Assembly (NCBI RefSeq): GCF_002994745.2
Contig: NC_037092.1
Coordinates: 11,799,001 to 11,863,000, forward strand
From: Rosa chinensis
Lineage: Eukaryota; Streptophyta; Magnoliopsida; Rosales; Rosaceae
Direction: 5' to 3'
DNA length: 64,000 nucleotides
The notes under the pieces were generated by a model. It ran no database searches and had not been told where the DNA came from. It saw only the letters and a program-made list of their open reading frames with translations. The number at the start of each line of letters is the position of its first letter. The first letter of the stretch is position 1. Shown here piece by piece: positions 9,629-22,153 of this stretch. The position numbers were made by a program, and so were the translations under genes.

Positions 9629-10450
9629 CACTACTACAATAAGTTAATCAGACGACGGGTATTTGTAGTTGTGTGATGACCAGCCTCACTGTGGTCTAAA
9701 CGAGTGTTGTGTGATTGAAAAATCACACAACGGTGATTTCACCGTTGTCCAATATTCATTTCCTCAACAGATATTTAGTTCTATTGTGTGAATTCTGCGC
9801 AGGCATGTGCCTGGCATGGCATGCGCGGGGATGCCTCGGCATTGACATGGCCATTCAGACAACAGAAAATGAAATGTAGCTGTTGTCTGAGATTCATAAC
9901 ACACAACAACTATATTGTTTCTTTGTTGTCTGAGATTCATAACACACAACAGATAGAATTTTTTCTTTGTTGTCTGAGATAAGTAACAGACAACTCAATG
10001 AAATGATATCTGTTGTCTGTTGATTGATTCAGACAACAGGGATAATTTTATTTCTGTTGTGTGTCATGAATCTCACACAACAGAATTTTGTTATTTTTTG
10101 TTGTTGGTTGTTTGTTCACACAACAGCTATATTGTCTTAACTGTGGTGTGAATATTGTAATCGAATTGGTTAACATCTAGTAACTGTTGTACGAGAAGCC
10201 TTAATTTTGAATCCTTTTACAGTCATACAACATATTATTCTACATTGTGTTGTATGACTGAACCTTGGACAACTGAGATTGCCTTATCGAATTGTGTGAG
10301 GAGAACTCAGACAACATATTCTTTTTATCAACCATTGTGTGAGCATTATAAACCAGTTGTGTGATTATTTTAGGGTCTGTTGTATGAGCTTGGTTCTCAC
10401 AACTTGGTTGTGAAATGTTGTTTGTTCAATCATGACCTAACTAGCTACAA
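9629..10450. repeat. CACTA-2 left terminal and subterminal repeat array
   Basis: Dense array of CAGACAACAG, ACACAACAG, CTGTTGTCTGA and CTGTTGTGTGA motifs in both orientations over about 800 bp. It includes three near-identical TTTGTTGTCTGAGAT(T)CATAACA units between 9880 and 9985. The palindromic block ACAACGGTGATTTCACCGTTGT lies at 9727-9748, 98 bp from the terminus. These are probably transposase-binding sites, by analogy with En/Spm. Confidence 0.8.
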
Positions 10451-10750
10451 CAATTTTCCAGAAACAATGCTGCATGTATATTATCACAAAAACAGTACAT
10501 TACCAAATGAACAATACATATAAAGCCACATTGATCCATATCATTAGTGTAACTATATAAGTTCAATTTGTCGAGTACAACTAAACATCCAAAGTAGATA
10601 ATTAAACTACCAAACAAACAAAGAAAGCATTCCTAGTCTAGCTAGACCAATGCATGCATGAATCAAAAGCTGATAATTGTTTCATGTGATCGATATCTAT
10701 CAGCACAAGCAAAAGTTCATCATGCTTTCCAAAAACATATGCGATGGCTT

Positions 10751-13723
10751 CTACACATATCTATTAACCACAAACGTAGCCCACTCATTCCTCATCTCAT
10801 CAATATCCACTTGGGTATAAATATGGTTGCTTCTCCTCTCCCACTGAAAAAAAATCAAGTAACTCAAGTCAAAATTACCATAAAAAGCTTGTTGGAACAC
10901 AAACAGAATAAAGAAGCTTTAATTGTACCTTGTTAACAAATGAAAAGTCCTTATCCTCAATGTTGTCTCTCATGTATCGCATGATAAAGTAGCCACACTC
11001 CTTGCTGCTAGGTTGAGGAGGAATACCCTAAAAGCAGTAAATCCATAATAGCAAAAAAAAAGAATCCAAATTAATAATCATGGGAACCTAATCCAAATTT
11101 TCTTCCACAATACTTATAAGCAAATTTTAGAATCCAACATAGCGAATTTCTAAACAATCCAGAATCTAACATAGCGAAAATGTACATACCGACAAATTTT
11201 TCCATAGAGGCAAACTTCGGCCTTTTCTGCCCTTGTGTGCATTATACATGGATATTGCACTAAAACAGAACACACGCACACACAATCAGGTTTTAAGAAA
11301 TAGCCATGCTACCCCAACATGCATTATTCAAACTTGTATATTCCTGATCACTTACCTATTAACAATGGAAACCCATTCTCCAGTGGGTAATCGCCGCTTC
11401 ATAGGATCCATAAAATAGACAATTTCTTATTCGGGATCGACAATAGTCAGCACCCAATGTTTACTATATAACAATATAATCAGATTTTCATCAACGGCCC
11501 ATATGTATAACTACAAGCAAAGTATTACATATATAACAATAGCTAATACTAAGTTGCCGATACTTACTCTGAGTTATATGGCAGCATGAAAATCTGTCCA
11601 GGTTTTGCAAATATCAGCATCTCCTTTATATGTTGGGATCTTTCCTGGCCTTTCCCACACCCAATTGCACCAATCATCGCAGGGTCAATAAAAGCAACCA
11701 TATCCAACATTTTATACTGACTCAGGACATCATAGAGCTACCTAATTACAAGCATATACATCAATTTGAATCCAGCAACAGATTATTCACATTGATACAC
11801 CAATCAGATAACTTTTGGTACTTAATAGAAATAGATTCATGAAATTTACCTCTGGTATATGACTATGCAGTTACCAGTCAATTCTCTCATGGTTGCAATT
11901 ATGCGCACGTCTTGTCCTAGTATAAATGTTTTCCGTGCATGCCCAAACACTTCAGCCTCAATTTGAATGGTGATAGCCTTCCCATCTTTGAATCCAACCT
12001 CACCCCACATGCACAACATCCTCAATGAATTTGGTAATGAAGCTGCCAATGATTGTAGGCTAAACTCATCCTCAGAGTGATCGTCTTCTTGTACCACTTT
12101 CTTTTTTCTCCTTTTCTCAGGTTTCTACACATACATAATTAATATAAAATTTTCAAATCTTATATGCTGCAAGCTTAAGCAAATAGAATATCAACAGATC
12201 AATGTTTGGATATATATATTACAATTATTACGAGAACTTACGTACCTTCACAGGTGACATTATGACAAGCTCTTTCGGCCATGCTACCCAACTCCCCATG
12301 GCCTGCCTAACAGTTCATATTTCATCACCCACAGGAAATGGAACTAAGGCATTCTCCTCAATTGCAACAGAGACTGAAACACGCAAATTACTATCCCCTA
12401 GCGGATAACCATGACAAACTTGGGAGGGGCCATTGTGTTCCACAACAGTGCCAAGAGCTACAATATGATCAACTGAACCTAATGCGAACTTGCCTCAATC
12501 TCAGTTCCTTGTACCTGAAACAACCAAAAAAGTTGGAATTTTAAAATCAAACATAGATATATACATTGTGTGTGTGCATAGTCCACAATCAATAAAAACT
12601 ATACTACTTTGCAATAAATATAGACAACTGTTTAAATAACTAACCAACTTCTCTCCAACTAATTGTCCCTGAACTCCATGATCAGCCACCTGTTTCTTTT
12701 CTTGGTCACTCAACTTGCTTAGCTCATCCTCTTTTTTGGAGTTGGAAACAGATTTTCCATCACACTCCTTCCTCTTTGAAACTTTGTTTTTACATCCCAA
12801 TACCCTTTCCTCAATTACATCAATAGCTTTACGAATTGATTTTCCATCCACAAGATTTAATACTTCGTCTCCCACTTGACCACATCGAGCTTCATCAAAT
12901 GTTGGACATGCGGTCTGTGAACAACTACCTTGCGCAGATCCATGTGGAATGTGTTTCTCTAGTGCTGCTGGAGAACTAGCTGCTTTCCCAACCTCCCTTG
13001 CATCTATCTTTGCTTCTATCTGTGCTAACTTACGAACCCAAAATTCTCTCTCTTCTTTTATTGCCTGCTGCTTCGCCTCTTCAATGATCTTATCTCTTTC
13101 CTCTTCTAATATTTTTTGTACACTTAACCGAACCGTCTCTTGGAAGCTCTCCCTTTTACGTTTATGGAAGGGAAAGTAAGATGAGGGATTCACATAGCCT
13201 CCCACCCCTCGCACTCTATCACCATGCTCAGGAGTGCCCAAAGCCAAGGTTAACACATCATCACTTCCACTAGTGCTTAGTTCTCCACTAGCAATCTTTT
13301 CCTTCAAGTTCCTCTGCTCACATTTACAAAATATTAAATAAGCATAATAGTTAACAAAAGGGCAGCTGTACACATTGAACTTCACAAAATTATACTCACA
13401 ATTTTGTCAGCGCATTGCTTCGTCCCTTCATCCTTGAAGGTTCCCTGCTTGGTTTGTCGTGCAGCAATCCATAGTGTTGCTCTATCAACTTCCTCCTCAT
13501 CCATTGTTGTAGACTAGCAAAAATATGAGTTACTAAACTTGTGGTGATAAATTAACAGCTAAGTTAACAAATTACCTATCCAATTATGTTAACTTACCAG
13601 CTCTTCCTCCAATCCAACATACCCCTTACGGGACATTCTGTGGGGATACTTATTTTTCTCACGCCGCGCTTGTGCAATCCTATGCAATTCCTGAAAAATA
13701 TATGCACTCAATCCACCATATAC

Positions 13724-13757
<34 letters not shown>

Positions 13758-14584
13758 ACAACTTAACACAACAATCTTAATGTAAAACTTACAAGAAATT
13801 TTGGGTTTGTCCGTTCAGCCACAAATTGGGTCCAATGATCTTTGTTGATGAATCTATAATCATCTGGAGGAAACTTTAAGGATTCAGGGTCATCCAAGTA
13901 AGGCATAATGTAATGCCTTGTAAGCCGGGACTTGAACTCCCTCCATTTTGATGAAGCTGATTCCAGTACAATTTTCCTCTTTTCAGGACCAATCTCAAAT
14001 GCCCCCTGTGTACACAAACACAGTTCTGACTAAGTGATAGGAAGATAAACAAAAAGGTCAAATTCACCCATCATTAATAATATATAGGCAGAAACTCAAG
14101 GTCAGAACTCGAAAGGTAGATTTCATAGGAATAAGTTCCATTAATAATTTAATAGTAGAATAATGTATACCTGCACACGTAACCAGATTTTATCTTTCTC
14201 CTCAGCCGTGACACATCTAGGTATGCTTTTGCTGGTCCTCCAAGTTGTCCTTATGATTGGTATTTTTCTATGAGCTAAGACACCAATATATGATTGCATT
14301 TCCTTTGCTACCTTCCCACATGGAGTCCCTTTTACGTTGAAGAGAACCACTCTCTTCTGCCTTAAGCTCTTGCGCTTTGAAATACGGGACATTGTCACAC
14401 AATGCCGCTTAAGTAGCTTCAGACCTCCGGTTTCTTCATCCTTTCTGTGAGATGAACCATTCTTATCAGAAATGGATGCATCAGCTGATGTGGAACGTGA
14501 CTTTTTTGATGACTTAGTTTTCTTCAGTTTCAGTCCCTTATCTTTTGACTTCTTCGGTGTTGAGGCAGATTTAGATCGCGCCAT
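10751..14584 (-). pseudogene. CACTA-2 Transposase_24-like protein fused to C48/Ulp1-type cysteine protease domain
   Basis: Multi-exon minus-strand gene. Starts at ATG 14584 with a Lys/Ser-rich basic N-terminus. Exons with good splice borders: 14171-14584, 13793-14005, 13598-13690, 13400-13513 and 12645-13313; further exons lie at about 12250-12515, 11850-12110, 11575-11720, 11360-11460, about 11000 and 10751-10850. The WREFKSRL and IAQARREKNKYPHRMSRKGY blocks match plant Ptta/En/Spm (Transposase_24) proteins. The 12645-13313 exon is predicted coiled coil. The C-terminus has the Ulp1 triad context: KHWVL (His), YFMDP (Asp) and KECGYFIMRYMRD (Cys). It probably binds element ends and may process protein partners; the protease role is inferred. 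In-frame stops at 12315-12317 and 11427-11429 break the frame. Stop codon at 10751-10753. Confidence 0.72.
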
Positions 14585-14852
14585 TATCTACAAAAAATAC
14601 ATGAGACATTAATTAGTAACTTGTACACCAGAATATACACTTTCAGTAATCAATATAAGCACGATATAATGCACACAATAAAAATAGTGATAATATGGCA
14701 AGCAACTAAAAACTTCCTTCATTTTCAGTAATCACATGAAATATATGAACCACAATCAGTTTCATTCAACAACAATAACGAAAGTACAATCTTACATAGA
14801 AGGCATTGATATGGGATAACAACTTAAACTCATAGAAAATAAACTGCCTATA

Positions 14853-17800
14853 CTATCCATCAACAATTATATCCTCCTCCCCTTCCCGCATGTAACCCAC
14901 TTCTTCCTCGTTCGCTAAGTTACCATGTAACTCAATAGATGGCATCATAGTGGTGATAGGATGGTGAGCAATAACAGTGTCCCCAAGCTCATCTTCAACC
15001 TCAAAGTCACTGTAATCCCTAGTAGGCATTCTTAGAACTACTGACCACATTGGATCTACAGGGTCTTGAACAAAAAATATCTGCTGAACACAGTTTCCCA
15101 ACACAAAAGTGTCATTTAAATGACCTTTCTTAATTGACCAACGTGAACCCAAGCTCATCTACCTTCACACCTTTACTATTCTCTACCCAATCACACTTAA
15201 AGATCGGGATCCTAAACTTTTCATAATCGAGCTCCCAGATTTCAGTAATCACACCATAGAAACTCATATCATCAATAATTGGCCTTTTATCCCTAGCAGT
15301 AGCTACTTGTGGTGTCTTAGCAAGCAAGTAGACACCACTGTTTTGCATCGATCTAACATCATCGCGCTTCCTTGTGTTATACTGCACTCCCGCAATTCTG
15401 TAACCACTGAACTTCGATACTTCATTCCTCGGTTTATCTGAAAGCCACCTGACAATCTCAGGGATGTTAGCATCTGGTTCACTAAGTTGAACAGCAACAT
15501 GCGAAAAACTATAAAAATAAGTTTTTTGAATCAACAACTCAAAATAAGTCACCTGGAATATGATTAGTGCATATTCCCAACATCGTTACTATTGGGACTT
15601 ACCCTCTCCTTCAACCAATCTGCAAACGTCTTGTTTTGCTTGTCCGTAAGCCACTTTTCATTCTTTTTGTATTTAGGAAATTCCCTCTTCAAATATTCCA
15701 AGTGTTCACTACAATTACCAATAAGACAGCAACACAATGAGGGAAGATTAGTGTTTACTTTACATGAAATATTAACATAAATCACAATATTTGAAAGAGG
15801 GATATTACTTACTCAAAATAGCTTCTGAATTCATCCGTGTTTTGAAGCACGCAGAGATGAGCTTCGTCAAATACTTTGCCATAAACACTAACAATTGTAG
15901 CACCTGAGGTAGGCTTGTCTACTGTGCGAGGGCCAGCTGGGATCCCAATAGTCTTGTCGTCGACTAACATTTCTGCTAAAAACTCAATCGCCTCCTCAGC
16001 AATATAACACTCGGCAATGCAACCTTCTGGTCGATTTCTATTTCGAACATATCCTTTGTAGATCTTCATGTACCTCTCGAAGGGATACATCCATCGAAAA
16101 CAAACCGGTCCACATAACTCCACCTCTCTAACTAGGTGAACTGTTAGATGAACTATTATGTCAAAAAAGGATGGGGGGAAGTACTTTTCCAGCTCACACA
16201 ATGTTTCAACAAGTTCATTTTGGATTTTTGGCAGCCTTGAACCATCGATAGTCTTGCTGCAGATTTCGTTAGAAAACAGACACAACCTTATCACAGCAAT
16301 TCTGACCGGCTTTTCAAGTACACCACGGATGGCAACAGGGAGGAGTTGTTGCATTAAGGCATGACAATCATGGGATTTAAGTCCACTAAGCCTTAAATCA
16401 TCCATGGAAACCAGGTTTGATATGTTAGAAGAATATCCTTCAGGAACCTTCATACCAAAAAAAGACCCACACATGCATCTTTTTTCATTTGCCTTTAAGT
16501 TCCAGCTTGCCAATGGCAAGCGCTCCTTCTTGGGACCTTCGAGATCAGGCTTCAATCCTAATCTAATACCCATTTCGACTAGATCCAACCGAGTTTTCAC
16601 CCCATCCTTTGTTTTTCCATGAATATTCAGCAAGGTCCCTATAAGACTATCACATACATTTTTCTCTATATGCATCACATCAAGGCAGTGCCTAACAGGG
16701 AGAAACTTCTAGTATTCGAGTTCGAAAAATATAGACTTTTTCTTCCAGCAAGGCCGGGTTTCATCATCCCCACCCTTATAAGGAGGAGGGGGATTTTTTT
16801 TTCCCAAAAGGCCACTTTGGAACTTCCTGCTCCACTCTTTGCAATACTTCTTCACCACTCAAAGGAACAGGAGGGGGAGAATGTTCTGGAAGGTTGTTGA
16901 AAGCAGCCTTTTGCCTTCGATAAGGATGGTTTCTTCCTAAAAACCTCCTATGCACGATGTAGGCCATTTTCCCTCCATTCACTAGTCTTTTTGGTTTTGT
17001 TTTTTCAAGGAAAATAGGCCATGCATTATACCCCTTAACTATACTCCCAGAAATTCACTAGTCTTTTTGGTTTTGTTTTTTCAAGGCAAATAGGCCATGC
17101 ATTATACCCCTTAACTATACTCCCAGAAAGATTACCATAAGCTGGAAAATCGTTGATTGTCCAGAATAATAAACCCCTAGCTAAGAGTAAAGTATTCACT
17201 TTGTCTTGCGTCGTAGACTCCACTAACTCCTTCCCATAACAGTTTTAAGTCATCTATCAAAGGTTCCAAGTAGACATCGATATCATTTCCTGGTTGTTTA
17301 GGCCCAGAAATCAATAAAGTCAACAACATGTGTTTCCTTTTCATTATGAGCCATGGAGGTAGATTATATGCAACTAGAATAACAGGCCAACAACTGTACT
17401 TGCTGCTTAATGAACTGTGAGGATTGAACCCATCTGATGACAATGCAAGTCTCAGGTTTCTAGGGTCAGAACCAAAGTTCGGCCATTTATCATCTACTAA
17501 CTTCCACGAAGCTGCATTGGCCGGATGACGCATCAAGCCATCGCGTTTTCTGTCAGTAGCATGCCAAGTCAGACTCTTACATGTATCCTTTGACTGAAAC
17601 ATTTTTTTGAACCTAGGAATAGGGAGAAAGTACCAAAGTACCTTTGCAGGTACACCTTCCCTCTCTTTGGAGTTTTTACCTATTTTCCTTCTTGAAATAC
17701 CACATCTAGGGCACTCAGTTGCATCAACATACTCTTTTCTATACAGAATACAATCATTCGGGCAGGCATGAATTTTAGTGTAATCCATTCCTAGAGAACT

Positions 17801-18388
17801 CAGGGTCTTCTTTGCCTCATAGACAGAGGCAGGTATCTCATTACCTACTGGAAGAAACTCCGTAGAGGCAACCAACCACTCAGAGAAAGCAATATCACTC
17901 ATACCGTGCTTTGCTTTTAAGTTATAAAGTCTTACTAGAACATTCAACCTTGTGTGAATATCACAACCGGGATATAACGGTTTATTGGCGTCATCGACAA
18001 ACTGTCTAAACTCATTACACTCATCACTTTCCATCTCTGCGTCACTACCCAACCCTGCTTCATGTTCAGGTATCTCATTGCCATTCACAGAGTAAGAACT
18101 GTGTGAATCTGAACCTGCTTCTGCGTCATCAGTATATTCCTCTATTCCTAAGTCTAATAAGGCCTCCCCATGCTCATTCCATCTATCATAACTAGCATCA
18201 ATTCCATTCACAAATAGATGGTCCCTTATCACAGCAGCGGAAAAGTAGTCAACATTTCCACAATTTGTACAAGGACAGGGAATATGGTTAGGGTCTCTAG
18301 CATTTTCCAAGGCAAATTTACAGAACTGTGTCACCCCTAATTTATATTGACCAGATCTCCTATCCGCAACCATCCATGTTCTATCCAT
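14853..18388 (-). pseudogene. CACTA-2 TNP2-type transposase (transposase-associated domain, Transposase_21, DUF4218, DUF4216)
   Basis: Starts at ATG 18388. Residues 1-75 are the zinc-binding transposase-associated domain (MDRTWM at the start, CPCTNC knuckle). The TNP2 (Transposase_21) core runs from about residue 200 to base 16780, with CPRCGISRRK, TWHATDRKRDG and LSSDGFNPHSSLSSKYSCWPV. DUF4218 lies at 15809-16678 (MMHIEKNVCDSL; LMQQLLPVAIRG; YPFERYMKIYKGYVRNRNRPEG). A linker follows at 15564-15785, then DUF4216 at 14853-15552. TNP2 proteins cut and join CACTA ends. The frame is lost at a 76-bp tandem duplication (16977-17128), at stops near 16775, and by a shift near 15130. It lies upstream of, and on the same strand as, the Transposase_24 gene, with a 268-bp gap. 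Clearly the mobilising enzyme of this family, but not functional in this copy. Confidence 0.85.
16977..17128. repeat. 76-bp tandem duplication inside the TNP2 gene
   Basis: The unit starting ATTCACTAGTCTTTTTGG at 16977 repeats at 17053, differing by about one base (AAGGAAAATA against AAGGCAAATA). Because 76 is not a multiple of three it shifts the TNP2 frame. It falls in the conserved core next to the INDFPAYGNLSG motif. Confidence 0.85.
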
Positions 18389-21300
18389 TTATACTACGCA
18401 AAAACAGAAAAGCAAATAAGAAGACAAACTTAATTGCAAATATATCAACAGAAACACACATTTAAATTTGTTGGTTTCTTTTAAACTGAAAGGTACTGGA
18501 ACAGGGAATCTCGGTGTGCAATGGACTGAAACAGATACCAATCCAAGATTATGTTTTATCCAATATACCTTCAGCATACAGACTATACAAATGCACCCAA
18601 ACAGGAAGACAAATATTAATCCAGTTTTTCTCATTATTACAAAGTGGATAATGTTTGAAATATGGCTAATGAAAGGGCAATAATTGCTAGTTGTCTTTCA
18701 TGCTTTACAATACTTCTAAAATTAACAGAGGCAAATACATAATTTATCAAAAGAAACATGTTGTCAAAAACAAACAAGCAAAATAACAGTATCTGCAAGT
18801 AGTACAAATATATCAGAAGCAAGCAACCAAAAATAACATGATCTTCATGTATCATGTAGTAATCCCCAAACTGTAAACACAGCAATTCAATAACAGACAC
18901 AAGTTCTTGGATTTAGAATAGATTGACTGGGTAAAAGACAACTATTATCTGACAATTCTAGAAATCACTACATCCACAGGGTTCAAGAAAACAAGATAAG
19001 GAAATAGTGATAATACTTTAACTATGACATAAATATTATAACTGGTTTTGCCAAAGAAATGGAATCGTACCTGAATCACAACCAAAATTCAGTGCCAAAG
19101 CTTCGAATTCGTTGCTAGTGTCCAAAGCTCTCAGATTATCAAAATCTAGACCAGTAGATTGTGCTTGGGTTCACACACGAAGCTTCCTGAAATTCCAGAA
19201 ATTAGAAAGGAACTGAAAATCATAGAGTATAGGAGGAAGAAATTAGCGATGACCCAGAAAAAAAAGAAAATTGAACCTTTTCTTTGTTGCTTCTCTTCCA
19301 ATAGGAGAAATAAGGTCGACGCAACTCGGACAATTGAGAGGTGACTGAAACACTGAAACCCACAATAATTTGAGTTAGATTCTCACTATTTCCAACTAAA
19401 GGAAGCTCAGCCTGTCCAACCCAAAATGAAGAAATTAACTTCACAGCAGAATCAGAATCCATTAACAATTATAATTAAGTTTCCTACAACGTCTAATATT
19501 AAACTTAGAACAAAAACAAAAGTAACAGAGCAGAAACCCAGTCTTTCATTTAAGATGAAATAATTGAAATAAAAACATAGAAGAAGATCAGAACATTGAA
19601 GGAAAAAATTCACACAAAGATAATTCAATTTCAGATGTATCTTCAACAGTATAATCTTCTTTATGCTTAGTCAATCATCCACTAATACAAAGCCATCAAG
19701 TGGCCATACCTAATCCAAAGCCAAGTTATTCACACATTTGATTGGATAAAGCTAGTTAATAGCAAAAAATCTTGGAAAGCTTAAAGTTAATCACATACTT
19801 GAAAGCTTAAAGTACTTTCGAAACATACATGAAAGCTTAAAGCACTTACAACACAACAGGCACAACAGTTAGAAAGTTTCTGTTTCAAGTGAGCTGGTCA
19901 TCAGCAAATGGTGTTCCTTTTTCCAGTGAAAGAAATGTACGTAATCTGAAAGGAAGACGTAAAGACAATCAGAACAAATAAGTAGGTATAATATCAACAG
20001 GAAGATTGCTGTATGTCATCAACTTATTGTAAACATAATGCCATGGATAAACACTATTATACAATTGAGTAATCTCAAGCAATACATCAATTTTTTGGTT
20101 TTCACAAAGAAACGCATAACATACACTTCTGTACCAAATCTGCAGCAACTATTCAATAGCTTAAAGCTTTAATACCAACACAAACTTAAGGGTAATTGTG
20201 AGAAAAATATGAAGCCTATATTAATCACTATTAAATTTGCTATTCCAAATATGCAATAACGTCAGAAAGCAATGTCGAACCATAAATATGGATTATTTGA
20301 GCATACACAATGTTCATAAAGCCTATGCACATCCAGAATTTGACGAATTTTCCCAGCAGCATATCACAAACTACACATTTTAAACTATATGATTACTCTT
20401 CAGAACATAATCAATATATAAGACATTTATTTCATTCTCCTTTATCTTGCTTAGAAACCCATTGACCAATGCCATGTCTAAAGTTTCAAACTTCAACAAC
20501 CAACTACAGCTAATTGAATTATATTTTAGTAATTAGGGAAACATAAGGTGAGGCTGAACCAGAAACTTCCCATTGCTCACAGCATTACCCATAATTCTGG
20601 TAAAGACTTCACTAAAAGAATAAGCTTAAACTTTTTCCTATAAACCCAGAGAAACAAAACTGCAATTACCCACAATTTGTACTTCAAATTACACAGAGAA
20701 ACAAGAAAATTGAAGAACAATACATAAAGTTTCAACCTTTAGCACTATACCCACTAAACCCAGGAATCATTTGAACAAAGATAAAGTCTTTTTTGTAAAC
20801 AAACCTTTTGTCAGAGTGAGAGAGATCCAAATCCCAAATATGTCGCGAGAGACTATGAGAGAGGACTGAGAGAGGATAACAACCTCTTAAACTTTTTCCT
20901 GTAAACCCAGAGAAACCCAGTTGAAAGAAGAACAAACCCAAGAACGTTCTTGCAAAAAAAGCCCAAATTTCACCAGAGAAGTAAAGCAGACCTGGAATCA
21001 GCTCTTGATAACGTCGATCGATGAAGTAACAGTCCGACAAAGAGAGATAATGGTGGTTGATGGTCAAGACAGACTGAAATATGCACAAATCCACTTACAT
21101 TATCCAAAGTAGAAACCAGATTGAAGAAGAAGAAGAAACCAGAAAGAAGAACAAACCTTCTTGGGGAAAGAAATTCCAAAGCAATAACGAGTAAACCTCA
21201 GTCCACCATTAGAACCGAACCCTGAAACAAACCCTCAATCCGTTGTAATCACTAACTCTTTCATTCAAAAAAACATAGAAAACTGAAACAGACCTTAGAT

Positions 21301-21599
21301 CTACGAACCTGAAGAACAATGTATCGAAGCCCTAATTTTCCAAATCGATATCCAAATTGTAGTAGGGATCTTAGTAGAGAAATGGGTTTGATTCCTGGGG
21401 TTTGATTTCAAGGGTTTAATTCTTCCCTTTGGTTGCGGGCTATTTTGGATTCGGTTTCGAGTAAGAGTACATGCATGGGTTGCTGTGTTGAATTGGAAGG
21501 AGCTAAGTAAGAGCACGCAATTGTGGGTTTGGTGGGAGTAATTGTGGGAAAGTAAAGGAATAAGAGTGGTTGTCGGGCTTCAATTAAGATGTTTGGTGG
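18389..21599. other. CACTA-2 5' region upstream of TNP2, no further gene
   Basis: About 3.2 kb with no long open frame in either direction and no recognised motif. It lies between the TNP2 start and the right subterminal repeats and would contain the promoter and any 5' untranslated exons. A CT/GA-rich stretch occurs near 20820-20875 and GAA repeats near 21125. Nothing more can be supported. Confidence 0.5.
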
Positions 21600-22153
21600 G
21601 AGAGTCCAATTTGTCTTAAGTTTCTCCAACAACAGATGAAAATGACCGTTGTGTGACAATATAATGACAAAGCAGGCTAGGAGGGAAAATTTGCCGCTTG
21701 TGCCTACATAGGTTTCATCAAATTGAAACTTTCCCGCGCTGTGCAATTTTCTTCCATGCTCAGACAACAGAACAATGACAATCTGTTGTATAAATTTGTG
21801 CATCTTACACTAGGTGTGCCTAGTGGGATTTTTCAAAATTCATACAACAATTCGTTGTACAACAGATAACAAAAGACTGTTGTGTGTATAATTCAAATTG
21901 GATTTTGTTGAGCTCATTCTCGGAGGGAATCATATGCTCATTTCCCTCCATTCTAGGCCTCACACTTACACAACATAAAATCCTTAACTCAGTTGTGCAA
22001 TGTCTTCCTAAAAAAAAAGTTTTCAATTTCCTTGCATTCACACAACAGAAACAGATTTGTTCCGTTGTATGATAGAGTTGGTGTTAACACAGAATAGCAG
22101 ATTTTGGTTCTGTTGTGTGATGAGTGTTGTGTGTTTCGATTTTTGTAGTAGTG
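21600..22153. repeat. CACTA-2 right terminal and subterminal repeats
   Basis: Motifs CAACAGATG, CCGTTGTGTGA, CAGACAACAGAAC, CATACAACAATTCG, CTGTTGTGTG and ACACAACAGAAACAG recur in both orientations and end TTTTGTAGTAGTG at 22153. This is the promoter-proximal end for both CACTA-2 genes. Confidence 0.78.

Larger units (their letters stand above)
9629..22153 (-). mobile_element. CACTA-2, full-length CACTA (En/Spm) transposon with TNP2 and Transposase_24-Ulp1 genes
   Basis: The left end is CACTACTACAA and the right end TTGTAGTAGTG, a perfect 11-bp terminal inverted repeat. It is flanked by exact 3-bp duplications CAA (9626-9628 and 22154-22156). Length is 12525 bp. Subterminal motif arrays lie at 9640-10450 and 21600-22140. 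Two minus-strand genes lie inside: a TNP2-type transposase (14853-18388), then a Transposase_24-like protein with C-terminal C48 protease (10751-14584). The right end is therefore the promoter-proximal end. Both genes carry in-frame stops or frameshifts, so this copy is probably no longer autonomous. Confidence 0.93.

Noticed and set aside
10658..10936. 92-codon plus-strand open frame
   Set aside because: It is the shadow of the last exons of the minus-strand Transposase_24-Ulp1 gene.
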